Assembly (NCBI GenBank): GCA_018434075.1
Contig: JAHDQA010000105.1
Location: forward strand, 1-53,244
Direction of reading: 5' to 3'
Length of the DNA stretch: 53,244 nt
Source: Tissierellaceae bacterium
GTDB lineage: Bacteria; Bacillota; Clostridia; Tissierellales; Tissierellaceae
Part shown: piece by piece, positions 19,297 through 27,931 of the stretch
How positions within the stretch are numbered: position 1 is the stretch's first letter
Layout: each line of letters opens with the position of its first letter
Made by a program: the position numbers and the translations under genes
The notes under the pieces: model-generated
Seen by the model: the letters and a program-made list of their open reading frames with translations, nothing else
Database searches by the model: none
What the model was told of the DNA's origin: nothing

Positions 19297-20418
19297 ATGA
19301 TTGTAGGAGTCCCAAAAGAGATAAAAGCTCAAGAAAACCGTGTAGCTATGACACCTGCTGGTGTTGATGCACTTGTTAGAGCAGGACACAAAGTACTAGT
19401 TGAAACAAATGCTGGTTTAGGTTCAGGTTTCAGTGACGAAGCGTATAAAGCTCAAGGAGCAGAAATACTTCCCGAAGCAAAGATGGTTTGGGAACAAGCA
19501 GATATGATAATGAAAGTTAAAGAGCCACTTCCTTCAGAATATCAATATTTCAGAAAAGGCTTGATTATATTCACATACCTTCATCTAGCAGCAGACGAAG
19601 AATTGACAAAAGCACTTGTTGATTCAGGTGTAATCGCTATTGCATATGAAACAGTACAAAATCCAGATAGATCATTGCCTCTGTTGACACCTATGAGCGA
19701 AGTAGCAGGCAGAATGGCAATTCAAGAAGGGTCAGTTTATCTTGAAAAATCAAAAGGTGGAAAAGGTGTTTTAGTTGATGGTGTTACAGGTGTTCCTCCA
19801 GCTCATATAGTAATAGTAGGTGCTGGTATTGTTGGAACTGCAGCATTAAGAAGAGCTGTTGGCCTTGGTGCAAGAGTAACTGTTGTAGATATTAATGTAG
19901 ATAGATTAAGATATTTAAACGAAGTATTTATGGGAAGCATTGAAACATTGTACTCAAACAATTACAATTTAACTCAAGCTGTTAAAACAGCAGATTTAGT
20001 TGTTGGTGCAGTATTGATTCCTGGAGCTAAAGCTCCTAAATTGATAACAGAAGAAATGGTTAAACAAATGGAACCAGGTAGCGTTATAGTTGATGTTGCT
20101 ATAGATCAAGGCGGAAGCGTTGAAACTATAGATCACCCAACTACTCATGCTGACCCAATATTTGTTAAACACGATGTAATTCACTATGCAGTTGCAAATA
20201 TTCCTGGAGCTGTTCCAAGAACATCGACATTTGCATTGACAAACGTAACTTTGCCTTATGCAGTTAGAATTGCAAATAAGGGTTGGAAGAAAGCTTTGAT
20301 GGATGAAGAGCCATTGAGAAAAGGTGCAAATGTATTAGAAGGTAAAATTGTCTATAAATCAGTTGCAGATGCATTTAATATGTCCTATACTCCAGTTGAA
20401 GAAGTACTAGGAATGTAA
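19297..20418 (+). CDS. ald: Alanine dehydrogenase
   Basis: This enzyme reversibly converts L-alanine and NAD+ to pyruvate, ammonia and NADH. In fermenting clostridia it serves alanine use or nitrogen disposal. The 373-residue protein is full length. Motifs include [20 protein letters not shown] at the N-terminus, the substrate lysine in [11 protein letters not shown], the YLHLAAD histidine, the Rossmann motif [20 protein letters not shown], and the DVAIDQGG and [14 protein letters not shown] loops. AAAGGAGGC precedes the ATG. A strong terminator ends the gene. Confidence 0.97.
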   Translation: MIVGVPKEIKAQENRVAMTPAGVDALVRAGHKVLVETNAGLGSGFSDEAYKAQGAEILPEAKMVWEQADMIMKVKEPLPSEYQYFRKGLIIFTYLHLAADEELTKALVDSGVIAIAYETVQNPDRSLPLLTPMSEVAGRMAIQEGSVYLEKSKGGKGVLVDGVTGVPPAHIVIVGAGIVGTAALRRAVGLGARVTVVDINVDRLRYLNEVFMGSIETLYSNNYNLTQAVKTADLVVGAVLIPGAKAPKLITEEMVKQMEPGSVIVDVAIDQGGSVETIDHPTTHADPIFVKHDVIHYAVANIPGAVPRTSTFALTNVTLPYAVRIANKGWKKALMDEEPLRKGANVLEGKIVYKSVADAFNMSYTPVEEVLGM

Positions 20419-20421
20419 TTT

Positions 20422-20453
20422 AAAGCCGCATGATAATTCATGCGGCTTTTCTT
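20422..20453. terminator. Shared terminator between ald and the APC permease
   Basis: A perfect 12-bp stem (AAAGCCGCATGA and complement) with a 4-base loop is followed by TTTTCTTTTT on the plus strand. The stop codon of the convergent permease lies inside the stem. Confidence 0.9.
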
Positions 20454-21775
20454 TTTGTGACTCTAAAATAAAATAATAATCCTAGTATAATCCACATCGC
20501 CAATGCAATCATTGATTCTTTACCTAATGAAGCAGGTGAAGATGGCACTAATAGTAGCAAAACTATTAGTGCAGAAGATATCATTCCTAGTAAACTAATT
20601 ATTTTAAATGTTTTAGATGTCGCTAATCTTCTCGAAATAAAGCTTACAAAAAAGTATGCTATTGCTGCACCAAGTGATGACATGTCTACAATCCAAAGTA
20701 TGACTTCTCTCCCAAACCAAGGCGCTATTAAACTAATAAAAGTTGCAAAGATAATTGCATTTCTAAACACATCTGTATCGTTAACTTTTCCTAAACTCTT
20801 AGGTATTATATTGTAGTTAGCCATAGAGCCAAGGAGTTTGCTTGTTGATATCATAAAACCGTTGATGCCAGAAGTGACTGCTGCAGTTAGTGCAATTGTC
20901 AACATAAGAAAAAATATAATTCCCAAGTTATCTAATACTCCTCTGCCTAGCGCCCAATCGAGTTCATGCGCCTCTTCAGGAGAAAACATCAAAGCTGTTG
21001 TTAAATTTAATACAGCATAAATCATCGCTCCAATAAAAATAGAAATAACTGCAATTTTCGATGCTTTTTTCGCATCGAAATCAAACTCCAAAAATATCTG
21101 TGGAATATTATCAAATCCAATAAATAGAAATGGTGTTATCGCAAATATCCTAAGAATCTGTTTTATGTCAAAGCTATAATCATTTATATAATTATTAAGA
21201 AATTTTGATTTATCTGATTTAAATAAAGTTGCTATAAATACCGTAAAAACAAAAATTACGAGCAATAAAATTATGAAATTTTGTACTTTTGCAGAATCTT
21301 TGATGCCCTTGATGTTAATATAAGCAAACAAGATTACGATAAAACTAGAAAGTAATATTTCTCCTAGATATACTTTATATCCAGCAATTTCATACAAATA
21401 GCCAAATCGAAATAGGCTCCCAAATATCTTATTTACAACCAATGGAAAGGCAGTGCTATTTAAGGGAATTATAGTAAGATATGCTATGCTTAGAAACCAT
21501 CCCACTAAAAACCCATACCTTTGTCCAAGGTTTTGATAAGTGTAAGAAAATTCTCCGCCTTCTTCATCATGATTTTGAAGCATTATATAATAACTCCCTT
21601 GGATTAATATTATAAACAATGCCCCACTAAAAATACCTATTGTAGTATTTATCACCCCAGCTTCTATTAAAAATTTGCTTCCAGGTAACATAAAAGAACC
21701 CCATCCAATGATAGAGCCCAAAACAATAGAAAAAACATCAATTTTGCTTATTCGGGATTTTTTTACTCCTTGCAT
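20438..21775 (-). CDS. APC-family amino acid permease
   Basis: This 445-residue integral membrane protein has about twelve predicted helices and the APC-superfamily N-terminal signature (VLGSIIGWGSFMLPG, corresponding to the glycine-rich unwound part of TM1). Other features include EGGEFSYTYQNLGQRYGFLVGW, typical of amino-acid/polyamine permeases, and FIGFDNIPQ in TM6. The substrate cannot be read from sequence. Convergence with alanine dehydrogenase suggests an amino acid, but the two genes do not share a promoter. A 30-bp perfect palindrome lies just before its ribosome site. Confidence 0.87.
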   Translation of the reverse strand: MQGVKKSRISKIDVFSIVLGSIIGWGSFMLPGSKFLIEAGVINTTIGIFSGALFIILIQGSYYIMLQNHDEEGGEFSYTYQNLGQRYGFLVGWFLSIAYLTIIPLNSTAFPLVVNKIFGSLFRFGYLYEIAGYKVYLGEILLSSFIVILFAYINIKGIKDSAKVQNFIILLLVIFVFTVFIATLFKSDKSKFLNNYINDYSFDIKQILRIFAITPFLFIGFDNIPQIFLEFDFDAKKASKIAVISIFIGAMIYAVLNLTTALMFSPEEAHELDWALGRGVLDNLGIIFFLMLTIALTAAVTSGINGFMISTSKLLGSMANYNIIPKSLGKVNDTDVFRNAIIFATFISLIAPWFGREVILWIVDMSSLGAAIAYFFVSFISRRLATSKTFKIISLLGMISSALIVLLLLVPSSPASLGKESMIALAMWIILGLLFYFRVTKRKAA

Positions 21776-21790
21776 GATTTCACCTTTCTT

Positions 21791-21820
21791 TGTCGCTAGT
21801 TATGTACATAACTAGCGACA
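21791..21820. repeat. Perfect 30-bp palindrome upstream of the permease
   Basis: Two 15-base arms (TGTCGCTAGTTATGT and its complement) meet with no spacer, centred on GTAC. It sits between the reductase stop (21835) and the permease ribosome site (about 21782). It lacks a T-run on the minus strand, so it is a poor terminator; a DNA operator or an mRNA hairpin limiting permease translation are alternatives. Confidence 0.85.
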
Positions 21821-21834
21821 TCTAATTTATCTGT

Positions 21835-23544
21835 TTACTTAAAATTGTATTTAGTAACTATTGGTTTTCTATTTGTAGTTACATCATTGAAATACTCATA
21901 GAAGCATATTCCCATGAAGCTTCCAGAAATATTGTATAAATTTTTAAATCCAAGGTGTTGTAATGCAGTAAGTGCATTATAAGATCTCTGTGATGATCTG
22001 CAATGTAAATATACTGGTCTATCTGTAGGTATTTCATTGGTTCTATTTCGTATTTCACTTAGTGGTATGTTAACTGCATTTACTATATGCCCCTCTTCAT
22101 ACTCTTCTTTCTCTCTAACATCTATAATATAAGCTCCACTTTCAACTAGATTTCTTACTTCTGACACATGAACTTGTCTGTAATTATTCTCTAATATATT
22201 TATCCCTACTAGCGCAGCAATATTAACTACATCACGAGCTGTACTAAAAGGTGGAGCATAACACAATTCCATTTCCTTTAAATCATATAATGTTCCATTA
22301 AATCTTATTAAAGTTGCTATTATATCAATTCTCTTGTCTACATTCCCTTTACCAATTGCTTGAGCACCTAGTATTCTTCCTGTTGGCACTTCAAAAATAA
22401 GCTTAAAGTGCATTGGATTAGCATCTGGCATTAACCCTACCTTGTCATTTGGGATAATCATTATCGAATCATAGGTAATGCCTAGGTTGTTGCTTTTGAT
22501 TGAATTTTCTGTCAATCCTGTTACCGCAGCATTTAGATCAAACAACTTAATTGCTGAAGAACCTATTACGCCTCTATTGTCAGCAGATTTTCCAAACATA
22601 TGATCTGCTGCTGACCTCGCTTGTCTTAAAGCTGGCCCAGCAAGAGCAAGTCTTGCTCTTTTATTAGTTAAAGTGTTGTATACTTCTATTGCATCCCCTA
22701 CTGCGTATATGTCTGGGTCTGATGTCTGGAAATTGTGATTTACTTCAATAGCACGTGTATCCCCAATTTTTAGCCCGGCCTTTTCTGCAAGTCTAGTATC
22801 AGGAGCTACACCTATTGCAATTACAACCGCATCAGCATGTATTCTTTTATTTGATTCTAACAAAACTTCATCTTTTTCAAATTTCATTACTTTATCATTT
22901 ACTATCAAATTTACATTATTATCTATCATTTCTTTGTGTAGTATTTGTGCCATATCATAATCAAAAACATTCATAATCTGTGGTGTTGCTTCTATTAAAG
23001 TTACATCGTACCTACCTAGTTTTAAATTTTCGCATACTTCTACTCCAATAAACCCTCCACCTATTACTACAACATCTTTTGATGCGTTATCTTTTAAAAA
23101 TGAGTTAAGTTTAGCTACATCTACAACATTTCTAATAGTGAAATAGTTAACTTTATCTAAACCTTCAAATGGAGGCACTATAGGAGTTGCTCCGGGTGAT
23201 AATACTAGTTTGTCATAAGTCTCATAGTATTCTTCTCCAGTGACTACATTTTTTACTTTTACTCTTTTATTTTGTCTATCTATTTCTGTAACTTCATTGT
23301 ATATCCTTGCGTCTATCCTGTATTGATTATAAAAATCATCAGGTTTCATCATCACTAGATCTTCGTGGTCCTTTATAAGTCCACTCAAATGATATGGTAA
23401 TGAGCAATTTGAAAAAGAAACATGAGGTCCTTTTTCAAGCATGATTATTTCACACTCTTCTGATAATCTTCTTACTCTAGCTGCAGCAGTAGCACCTCCT
23501 GCTACACCTCCTACTATCACAACTTTTTTTGGTTTACTTGCCAT
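21835..23544 (-). CDS. CoA-disulfide/persulfide reductase with rhodanese domain
   Basis: This FAD-dependent pyridine-nucleotide disulfide oxidoreductase is fused to a rhodanese domain (569 residues). The N-terminal FAD motif is VIVGGVAGGATAAARVRR. The single redox Cys47 in SFSNCSLPYHLSG is typical of CoA-disulfide reductases and NADH oxidases/persulfide reductases. An NAD motif (VVIGGGFIGVEVCENL), DIYAVGDAIEV and a C-terminal dimer domain follow, then a rhodanese domain with catalytic Cys515 in HCRSSQRS. Such CoADR-Rhd fusions reduce CoA-persulfides or polysulfide with NAD(P)H. The divergent LysR gene and the nearby YedE transporter support a sulfur role. A GGGGG ribosome site precedes the ATG. 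Confidence 0.92.
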   Translation of the reverse strand: MASKPKKVVIVGGVAGGATAAARVRRLSEECEIIMLEKGPHVSFSNCSLPYHLSGLIKDHEDLVMMKPDDFYNQYRIDARIYNEVTEIDRQNKRVKVKNVVTGEEYYETYDKLVLSPGATPIVPPFEGLDKVNYFTIRNVVDVAKLNSFLKDNASKDVVVIGGGFIGVEVCENLKLGRYDVTLIEATPQIMNVFDYDMAQILHKEMIDNNVNLIVNDKVMKFEKDEVLLESNKRIHADAVVIAIGVAPDTRLAEKAGLKIGDTRAIEVNHNFQTSDPDIYAVGDAIEVYNTLTNKRARLALAGPALRQARSAADHMFGKSADNRGVIGSSAIKLFDLNAAVTGLTENSIKSNNLGITYDSIMIIPNDKVGLMPDANPMHFKLIFEVPTGRILGAQAIGKGNVDKRIDIIATLIRFNGTLYDLKEMELCYAPPFSTARDVVNIAALVGINILENNYRQVHVSEVRNLVESGAYIIDVREKEEYEEGHIVNAVNIPLSEIRNRTNEIPTDRPVYLHCRSSQRSYNALTALQHLGFKNLYNISGSFMGICFYEYFNDVTTNRKPIVTKYNFK

Positions 23545-23566
23545 TTACTTCGTCCCCCTTAATTTT

Positions 23567-23594
23567 TTGAAAATAATGTCATATATGTTATAAT
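23567..23594 (+). promoter_or_regulatory. Promoter of the lysR gene
   Basis: TTGAAA, 16 bases, TATAAT lies about 45 bases before the LysR start. It sits in the 94-base region shared with the divergent reductase gene, the usual place for LysR autoregulation. Confidence 0.6.
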
Positions 23595-23638
23595 ACAATA
23601 AATAGACTAAACTCAGGTCTTTTGAATGGAGGTTTATT

Positions 23639-24529
23639 ATGAACTTAGACTATTTAAAAGCTTTTTATACTACTGTGAATTGTAATAGTATATCAAAGGC
23701 TTCTAAACTGCTTCACATTACACAACCTGCTTTAAGCATGCAAATACAACATCTAGAAAATGAATTTAATGCTACTCTTCTCATCAGAAGTAACAAAGGT
23801 GTAGAACTAACTGAAGAAGGTAAAATCGTATTTGAACATGCTAAGAGTATGCTCTCTCTAGAAAAAAACATATTAAAGAATTTAAAAGAATTAGAAAAAG
23901 ACAAACGCCTTTTAAACATCTGTGCCTGCAAATATATTGGAGAATATGTCTTGCCTTGCAGTATATACACTTTCAAAGAACTCCATCCTGACATAGATGT
24001 AAAACTCTTTGTAGATAATACAACTCAAATCATCAACAAATTGTTAGATCACGAAATAAATTTAGGGGTGATTGCTGGTATTAATGAATGTGAAGATATC
24101 ATATCTACCCCAATCCTTTCTGATAAAATAGCACTGATAACGTCAGAGGAAGATGTTAACAAAATCGATGCTGCTAGTATAGTAGAGATACCTATTATAT
24201 TAAGTGAATACGACTTAGATGAATCTTCTATATTAAACTTAAAATTATCAAAGTGTGGATTGAGTGTTAGTGATTTGAATATAGTATTGACTTCAAATTC
24301 TCCAGAATCAATCAAATCTATAGTCATGTCTGGAAAGGGTTTCTCATTTTTGCCAAAAATCACTGTAAAAAAAGAACTTAGGAAAAATCTGCTTAGAGAA
24401 ATTCCTATAGATAATGTTGACATGAGTTTTAAATACTATTTTGCTCAAAGAAGTAGTTATAATTTGGAAAAACATGAACAAATATTTAAATCATTTATAA
24501 CATCTAAAAAAAGATGCTTTTGTTATTAA
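23639..24529 (+). CDS. LysR-family transcriptional regulator
   Basis: This 296-residue regulator has an N-terminal winged HTH (LDYLKAFYTTVNCNSISKASKLLHITQPALSMQIQHLE, exact LysR pattern) and a C-terminal periplasmic-binding-like effector domain (about 90-290). It is divergent from the CoA-disulfide reductase gene and convergent with the YedE transporter gene, so both are likely targets. The effector is unknown; sulfur-assimilation LysR proteins such as CysB/CysL-type sense small sulfur or acetyl-serine compounds, which would fit. The ribosome site is GGAGG. Confidence 0.92.
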   Translation: MNLDYLKAFYTTVNCNSISKASKLLHITQPALSMQIQHLENEFNATLLIRSNKGVELTEEGKIVFEHAKSMLSLEKNILKNLKELEKDKRLLNICACKYIGEYVLPCSIYTFKELHPDIDVKLFVDNTTQIINKLLDHEINLGVIAGINECEDIISTPILSDKIALITSEEDVNKIDAASIVEIPIILSEYDLDESSILNLKLSKCGLSVSDLNIVLTSNSPESIKSIVMSGKGFSFLPKITVKKELRKNLLREIPIDNVDMSFKYYFAQRSSYNLEKHEQIFKSFITSKKRCFCY

Positions 24530-24557
24530 GGTTAGGGTATTCCTAACCTTAATATTT
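24526..24557 (+). terminator. Terminator of the lysR gene
   Basis: An 11-bp stem (TTAAGGTTAGG and its complement) with a 5-base loop begins at the lysR stop and is followed by TATTTTATTT. On the opposite strand the tail is less T-rich, so it mainly serves lysR. Confidence 0.78.
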
Positions 24558-25807
24558 TATTTGGAAAATGCCCTTTTATATAATGATGAACCTAATATTC
24601 CTCCTAAAGTTATTGCAACTAGGAAAACCCAACCTGATAACGAGAAATTGCATATACCTGAATATAGCGCTCCCACATTACAGCCTCTTGCTACTCTTGC
24701 TCCATAACCCATTAAAACTCCACCTATTGCATAAAATACTACGTCTTTGAAATTAAAATGAAAATTAAATCTAAATTTTCCTGCTAGCAGCATGGAAACA
24801 CTTGAACCAAATATTATACCAATATTCCTCACTGTCACTGGATCCTTCAATAAACCGTTTCTAACTGTTTCTAAAGTTTTTACCAATGCAGGATTACTCC
24901 ATCCATTAATGCCAATCTTGTCTAATAGCCACATTGTCCAAAGTGCATATGGACCTGATGCACCCCAGCTTGCACCAGATGAATTTATTACAAATACAAA
25001 TAGTATCGACATTACAAATGCGCCAGTCATGAATGGCCATCTTGCAACAAATAAATTATGATAAGTAGTGCTGCTAAATAACTTAATTTTTCCGTCGCCC
25101 TTTATTGATTTTTGCCATTCTGCAAATTCATCTTTTACAAAAGTTCCTTCTCTTTTTCTCTTCTCTTCATATTTGATTGTTATTATATAAAGAATACCTA
25201 GTAATGCTAGTGTAAGTACAACAGAACCTATGTATCCTAATACATCTGGTAAATAAACAGTCTTGCCCACTTTCGTGAATACGCTTTCGCTCCACCAGTT
25301 ATTATGAGCAATCCCTAACATTCCACCTACACCAAAGAAAAATGTAACTATTAATGCCTTGATCTCACCTTCACCAGTGTCAGTGAGTGTACCTGAAGCA
25401 CATCCCCCACCAAATATCATCCCTACTCCAAACATTATTCCGCCGATTATGGTTGCTAAACTAGCAATTTGAACATGCCCTGTTCCAGGAATTATCATCT
25501 GTCCTTCAGCTGCCTTAAATGCTGCTACTGCTCCTTTTTGTGCTGCTCCAAAATGGATACCTGCTGTACCGAGAGCTGAAAGGGCAAACATAAGTAATAA
25601 TGCTTTTGTCAAGGCGCCGTCTCCTGTGAAATATATTTTTCTAATTCCTCCAGCAAAACCATATCTAGATCTTGTCAATGTATAACCTAACATGAGTCCA
25701 GTAATTAAAAATAATGGTAAATTTGTAGTCGAAGTATCTAGATTTTGTGCCAATACTCCCATCAATACTAAGATCAGTAACGCTGCAATAGTTTGTGATT
25801 TTTTCAT
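24557..25807 (-). CDS. YeeE/YedE-family sulfur-compound transporter
   Basis: This 416-residue inner-membrane protein has about ten helices and the two inverted family motifs: GGIMFGVGMIFGGGCASGTL (about residues 125-145) and MGYGARVARGCNVGALYSG (about 365-385), each with the conserved cysteine. Characterised members import thiosulfate, and a YedE subgroup accompanies selenium genes. The nearby rhodanese-fused persulfide reductase and LysR gene argue for uptake of a reduced sulfur (or selenium) compound. A GGAGGG ribosome site precedes the ATG, and the upstream region holds repeated CTTAT/ATAAG boxes. Confidence 0.87.
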   Translation of the reverse strand: MKKSQTIAALLILVLMGVLAQNLDTSTTNLPLFLITGLMLGYTLTRSRYGFAGGIRKIYFTGDGALTKALLLMFALSALGTAGIHFGAAQKGAVAAFKAAEGQMIIPGTGHVQIASLATIIGGIMFGVGMIFGGGCASGTLTDTGEGEIKALIVTFFFGVGGMLGIAHNNWWSESVFTKVGKTVYLPDVLGYIGSVVLTLALLGILYIITIKYEEKRKREGTFVKDEFAEWQKSIKGDGKIKLFSSTTYHNLFVARWPFMTGAFVMSILFVFVINSSGASWGASGPYALWTMWLLDKIGINGWSNPALVKTLETVRNGLLKDPVTVRNIGIIFGSSVSMLLAGKFRFNFHFNFKDVVFYAIGGVLMGYGARVARGCNVGALYSGICNFSLSGWVFLVAITLGGILGSSLYKRAFSK

Positions 25808-25848
25808 TTTATCCCTCCTGTGTTATTGTTTGTTAATTATTTATCTAT

Positions 25849-25912
25849 ATTGTATCACTTAAACTTCATAAGTAATAATAAGCTTATGTTATATTGCATA
25901 AGACTTACTTAT
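25849..25912 (-). promoter_or_regulatory. yedE promoter with clustered CTTAT/ATAAG boxes
   Basis: The minus strand has a TACAAT -10 box (25849-25854) with only a weak -35. Upstream lie a palindrome ATAAGCTTAT (25878-25887), a 6-8-6 dyad CTTATG...CATAAG (25883-25902) and ATAAG-N5-CTTAT (25898-25912). The boxes fall at roughly -36 to -70, where LysR activators bind. Confidence 0.55.
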
Positions 25913-25915
25913 AGT

Positions 25916-25945
25916 AAAAGCCTTTGAGTTTCCTCAAAGGCTTTT
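25916..25945 (-). terminator. Terminator of the sigma-54/liv operon
   Basis: A 13-bp perfect stem (AAAAGCCTTTGAG and its complement) with a 4-base loop lies 13 bases after the livJ stop. It has T-runs on both strands and can also protect the yedE promoter from readthrough. Confidence 0.88.
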
Positions 25946-25957
25946 AAACTATATACT

Positions 25958-27196
25958 CTATTGAATTCTATCTAATATTACATTTAAGTCTTCTACTGGT
26001 TTTACTACTTCCCATGCCGAGCCATCATCTGATACTTTCAGCAATGACATTGACTGAGTACCAAGTCGTTTTCCATTTGCGAAGTCTACTGTTCCGCCCA
26101 TAGGGATCTTAAATGGCTCTTTTTCCATTCCATTAATGTAATTTTCCCAATTTAATGTTTCTCCTTCAACTCTTCTCAACCCTTCTACGAAGAAATATCC
26201 AGCAATCCATCCAGCCATTGAAAATGCATTTGCAGCATATTCAGGTTTCCCGTAGTTAGTCATTCCTTGTACAAATTCATCAACCTCTTCTTGATTACTT
26301 AAATCTACCCATGCATTTGAATAGATAGGGAATTTATTTGCAGTATTTGCGTAATCTGCTTGGAAATTTGCTATTGTAGTAGCATCAGCATTTGAATAAG
26401 TTGTAAATACAGGCTTATTTACTCCTTGTGCTATTAAGCCTTTGATGATTGTTGGCAATGTTGCTTGAATTGATGCCGCAACTATTACGTCAACATTTTC
26501 ATTTTTCATCTTTAGTGCTTGGCTTGATACATCAGTTGCACCAGGATTTACTTGTTCTTTTACAACTGTGTAATCTCCACCTAGCTTTTCTACTTGATTT
26601 TCAACTCCTGCTAATAAGTCTTTGCCAGCGTCATCATTTGTATAAATTACACCTATTTTTTTAGCGTTGTGTTCTTCTATTGCTCTCGCAACGATTAATC
26701 TTCCTTCTGTTACATAAATTGGTTGCACTGGAAATAATCCTTTTCCTTTTTCAATACTTGTAGCATCTTCATTGTAAAGAGCTGCTATCCCAGCTGCAAA
26801 ATACACTGCAGGTATGCCTGTTTCTTTTAATAAATCTAAAGTTGCACCTATTGTTGGTGTGCCAAAATGGCCTACGATAGCAAAAACTTTGTCGTCATTT
26901 ATAAGTTGTTCAGTAAAAGTAGTTGCTTTTATAGGATCAAACTCATCATCATAATGAACAAATTCAATTTTTCTTCCATCTACTCCACCTGCATCATTTA
27001 CCATCTTGAAATACGCTTCTATACCTGCATTAAAAGGAACGCCTACTGCTGCAAAAGCACCAGATGTTGCTGCTGTGTTTCCAACTTTTACTGTAGTGTC
27101 TGTGACCCCTTGTGCAATTTCATTGCTTGTAGTACATCCTGCTAAAGTTGATATAAGCATAGCTAAAACTAGAATAATAGATATTCTTTTTTTCAT
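25958..27196 (-). CDS. Branched-chain-amino-acid-type ABC substrate-binding lipoprotein
   Basis: This extracytoplasmic binding protein belongs to the LivJ/Peripla_BP_6 family (412 residues). The signal peptide ends in the lipobox STLAGC (Cys21), so it is a membrane-anchored lipoprotein. The mature part has the type-I fold pattern: VKVGNTAATSGAFAAVGVPF, then DDEFDPIKATTFTEQLI, FAIVGHFGTPT and KKIGVIYTNDDAGKDLLAG. The family binds Leu/Ile/Val but also amides, urea and aromatic acids, so the ligand is open. It is the last gene of the unit after livF, and the position downstream of CoA-transferase and hydrolase genes suggests an organic acid ligand. Confidence 0.92.
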   Translation of the reverse strand: MKKRISIILVLAMLISTLAGCTTSNEIAQGVTDTTVKVGNTAATSGAFAAVGVPFNAGIEAYFKMVNDAGGVDGRKIEFVHYDDEFDPIKATTFTEQLINDDKVFAIVGHFGTPTIGATLDLLKETGIPAVYFAAGIAALYNEDATSIEKGKGLFPVQPIYVTEGRLIVARAIEEHNAKKIGVIYTNDDAGKDLLAGVENQVEKLGGDYTVVKEQVNPGATDVSSQALKMKNENVDVIVAASIQATLPTIIKGLIAQGVNKPVFTTYSNADATTIANFQADYANTANKFPIYSNAWVDLSNQEEVDEFVQGMTNYGKPEYAANAFSMAGWIAGYFFVEGLRRVEGETLNWENYINGMEKEPFKIPMGGTVDFANGKRLGTQSMSLLKVSDDGSAWEVVKPVEDLNVILDRIQ

Positions 27197-27211
27197 TTTA
27201 TTCCCTCCATT

Positions 27212-27931
27212 TTAATTTTTTCCTCCTAAATAAACTTCAATCAATGAACTGTCGTTTCTTAGCTCTTCAGCACTCCCTTCCATGCTGATTTTACCTACTT
27301 CTAAAACATAAGCATAATCAGCTATTTTTAATGTTTGCAATGCATTTTGTTCTACTATTAAAACAGTAGTACCATCACTTCGTATTTCTTTGATAATTTG
27401 AAATATATTTTTTACAATTAAGGGCGCAAGTCCTAGGGATGGCTCATCTAAAAGCAACAACTTTGGACTTCCCATTAAAGCCCTTCCAATTGCAAGCATT
27501 TGCTGTTCTCCACCGGACAGTGTCGAAGCGATTTGATTCTTTCTTTCCTTTAAAACTGGAAAATATGAATATACTCTGTCAAAATTATTTTTCAATTCTT
27601 TTTTATCCTTGACAGTATATGCACCAGTCATCAAATTCTCTTCCACTGTCAAATCTCTGAACACTTGCCTGCCTTCAGGAGATTGTATTATTCCTTTTGC
27701 AGCAATTTTATGAGGAGGTAAATTGGTAATATCTTCTCCGAAAAATTGAACGCTGCCGCTTTTAGCTTCCAATATACCTGATATTTTTCTCAGTGTCGTG
27801 GTTTTACCTGCTCCATTTGCGCCAAGAAGTGCCACTATCTGCCCTTCTTTGACAGATATATCTATACCTTTTAGAGCTTCTATGCTTCCATAATTAACTT
27901 TTAAATTTTTAATTCCTAAACACTCATTCAT
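27212..27931 (-). CDS. livF: Liv-type ABC transporter ATPase LivF
   Basis: This 239-residue ATPase subunit has Walker A GANGAGKTT, Q-loop, signature LSGGEQQM and Walker B LLLDEPSLGLAP. It has the LivF pattern IVEQNALQTLKIADYAYVLE rather than LivG features. The true start is the ATG at 27931, which shares a base with the livG stop (TGATG) after AAGGAGGA; an in-frame extension into livG is spurious. It pairs with LivG on the LivH/LivM channel. Confidence 0.94.
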   Translation of the reverse strand: MNECLGIKNLKVNYGSIEALKGIDISVKEGQIVALLGANGAGKTTTLRKISGILEAKSGSVQFFGEDITNLPPHKIAAKGIIQSPEGRQVFRDLTVEENLMTGAYTVKDKKELKNNFDRVYSYFPVLKERKNQIASTLSGGEQQMLAIGRALMGSPKLLLLDEPSLGLAPLIVKNIFQIIKEIRSDGTTVLIVEQNALQTLKIADYAYVLEVGKISMEGSAEELRNDSSLIEVYLGGKN

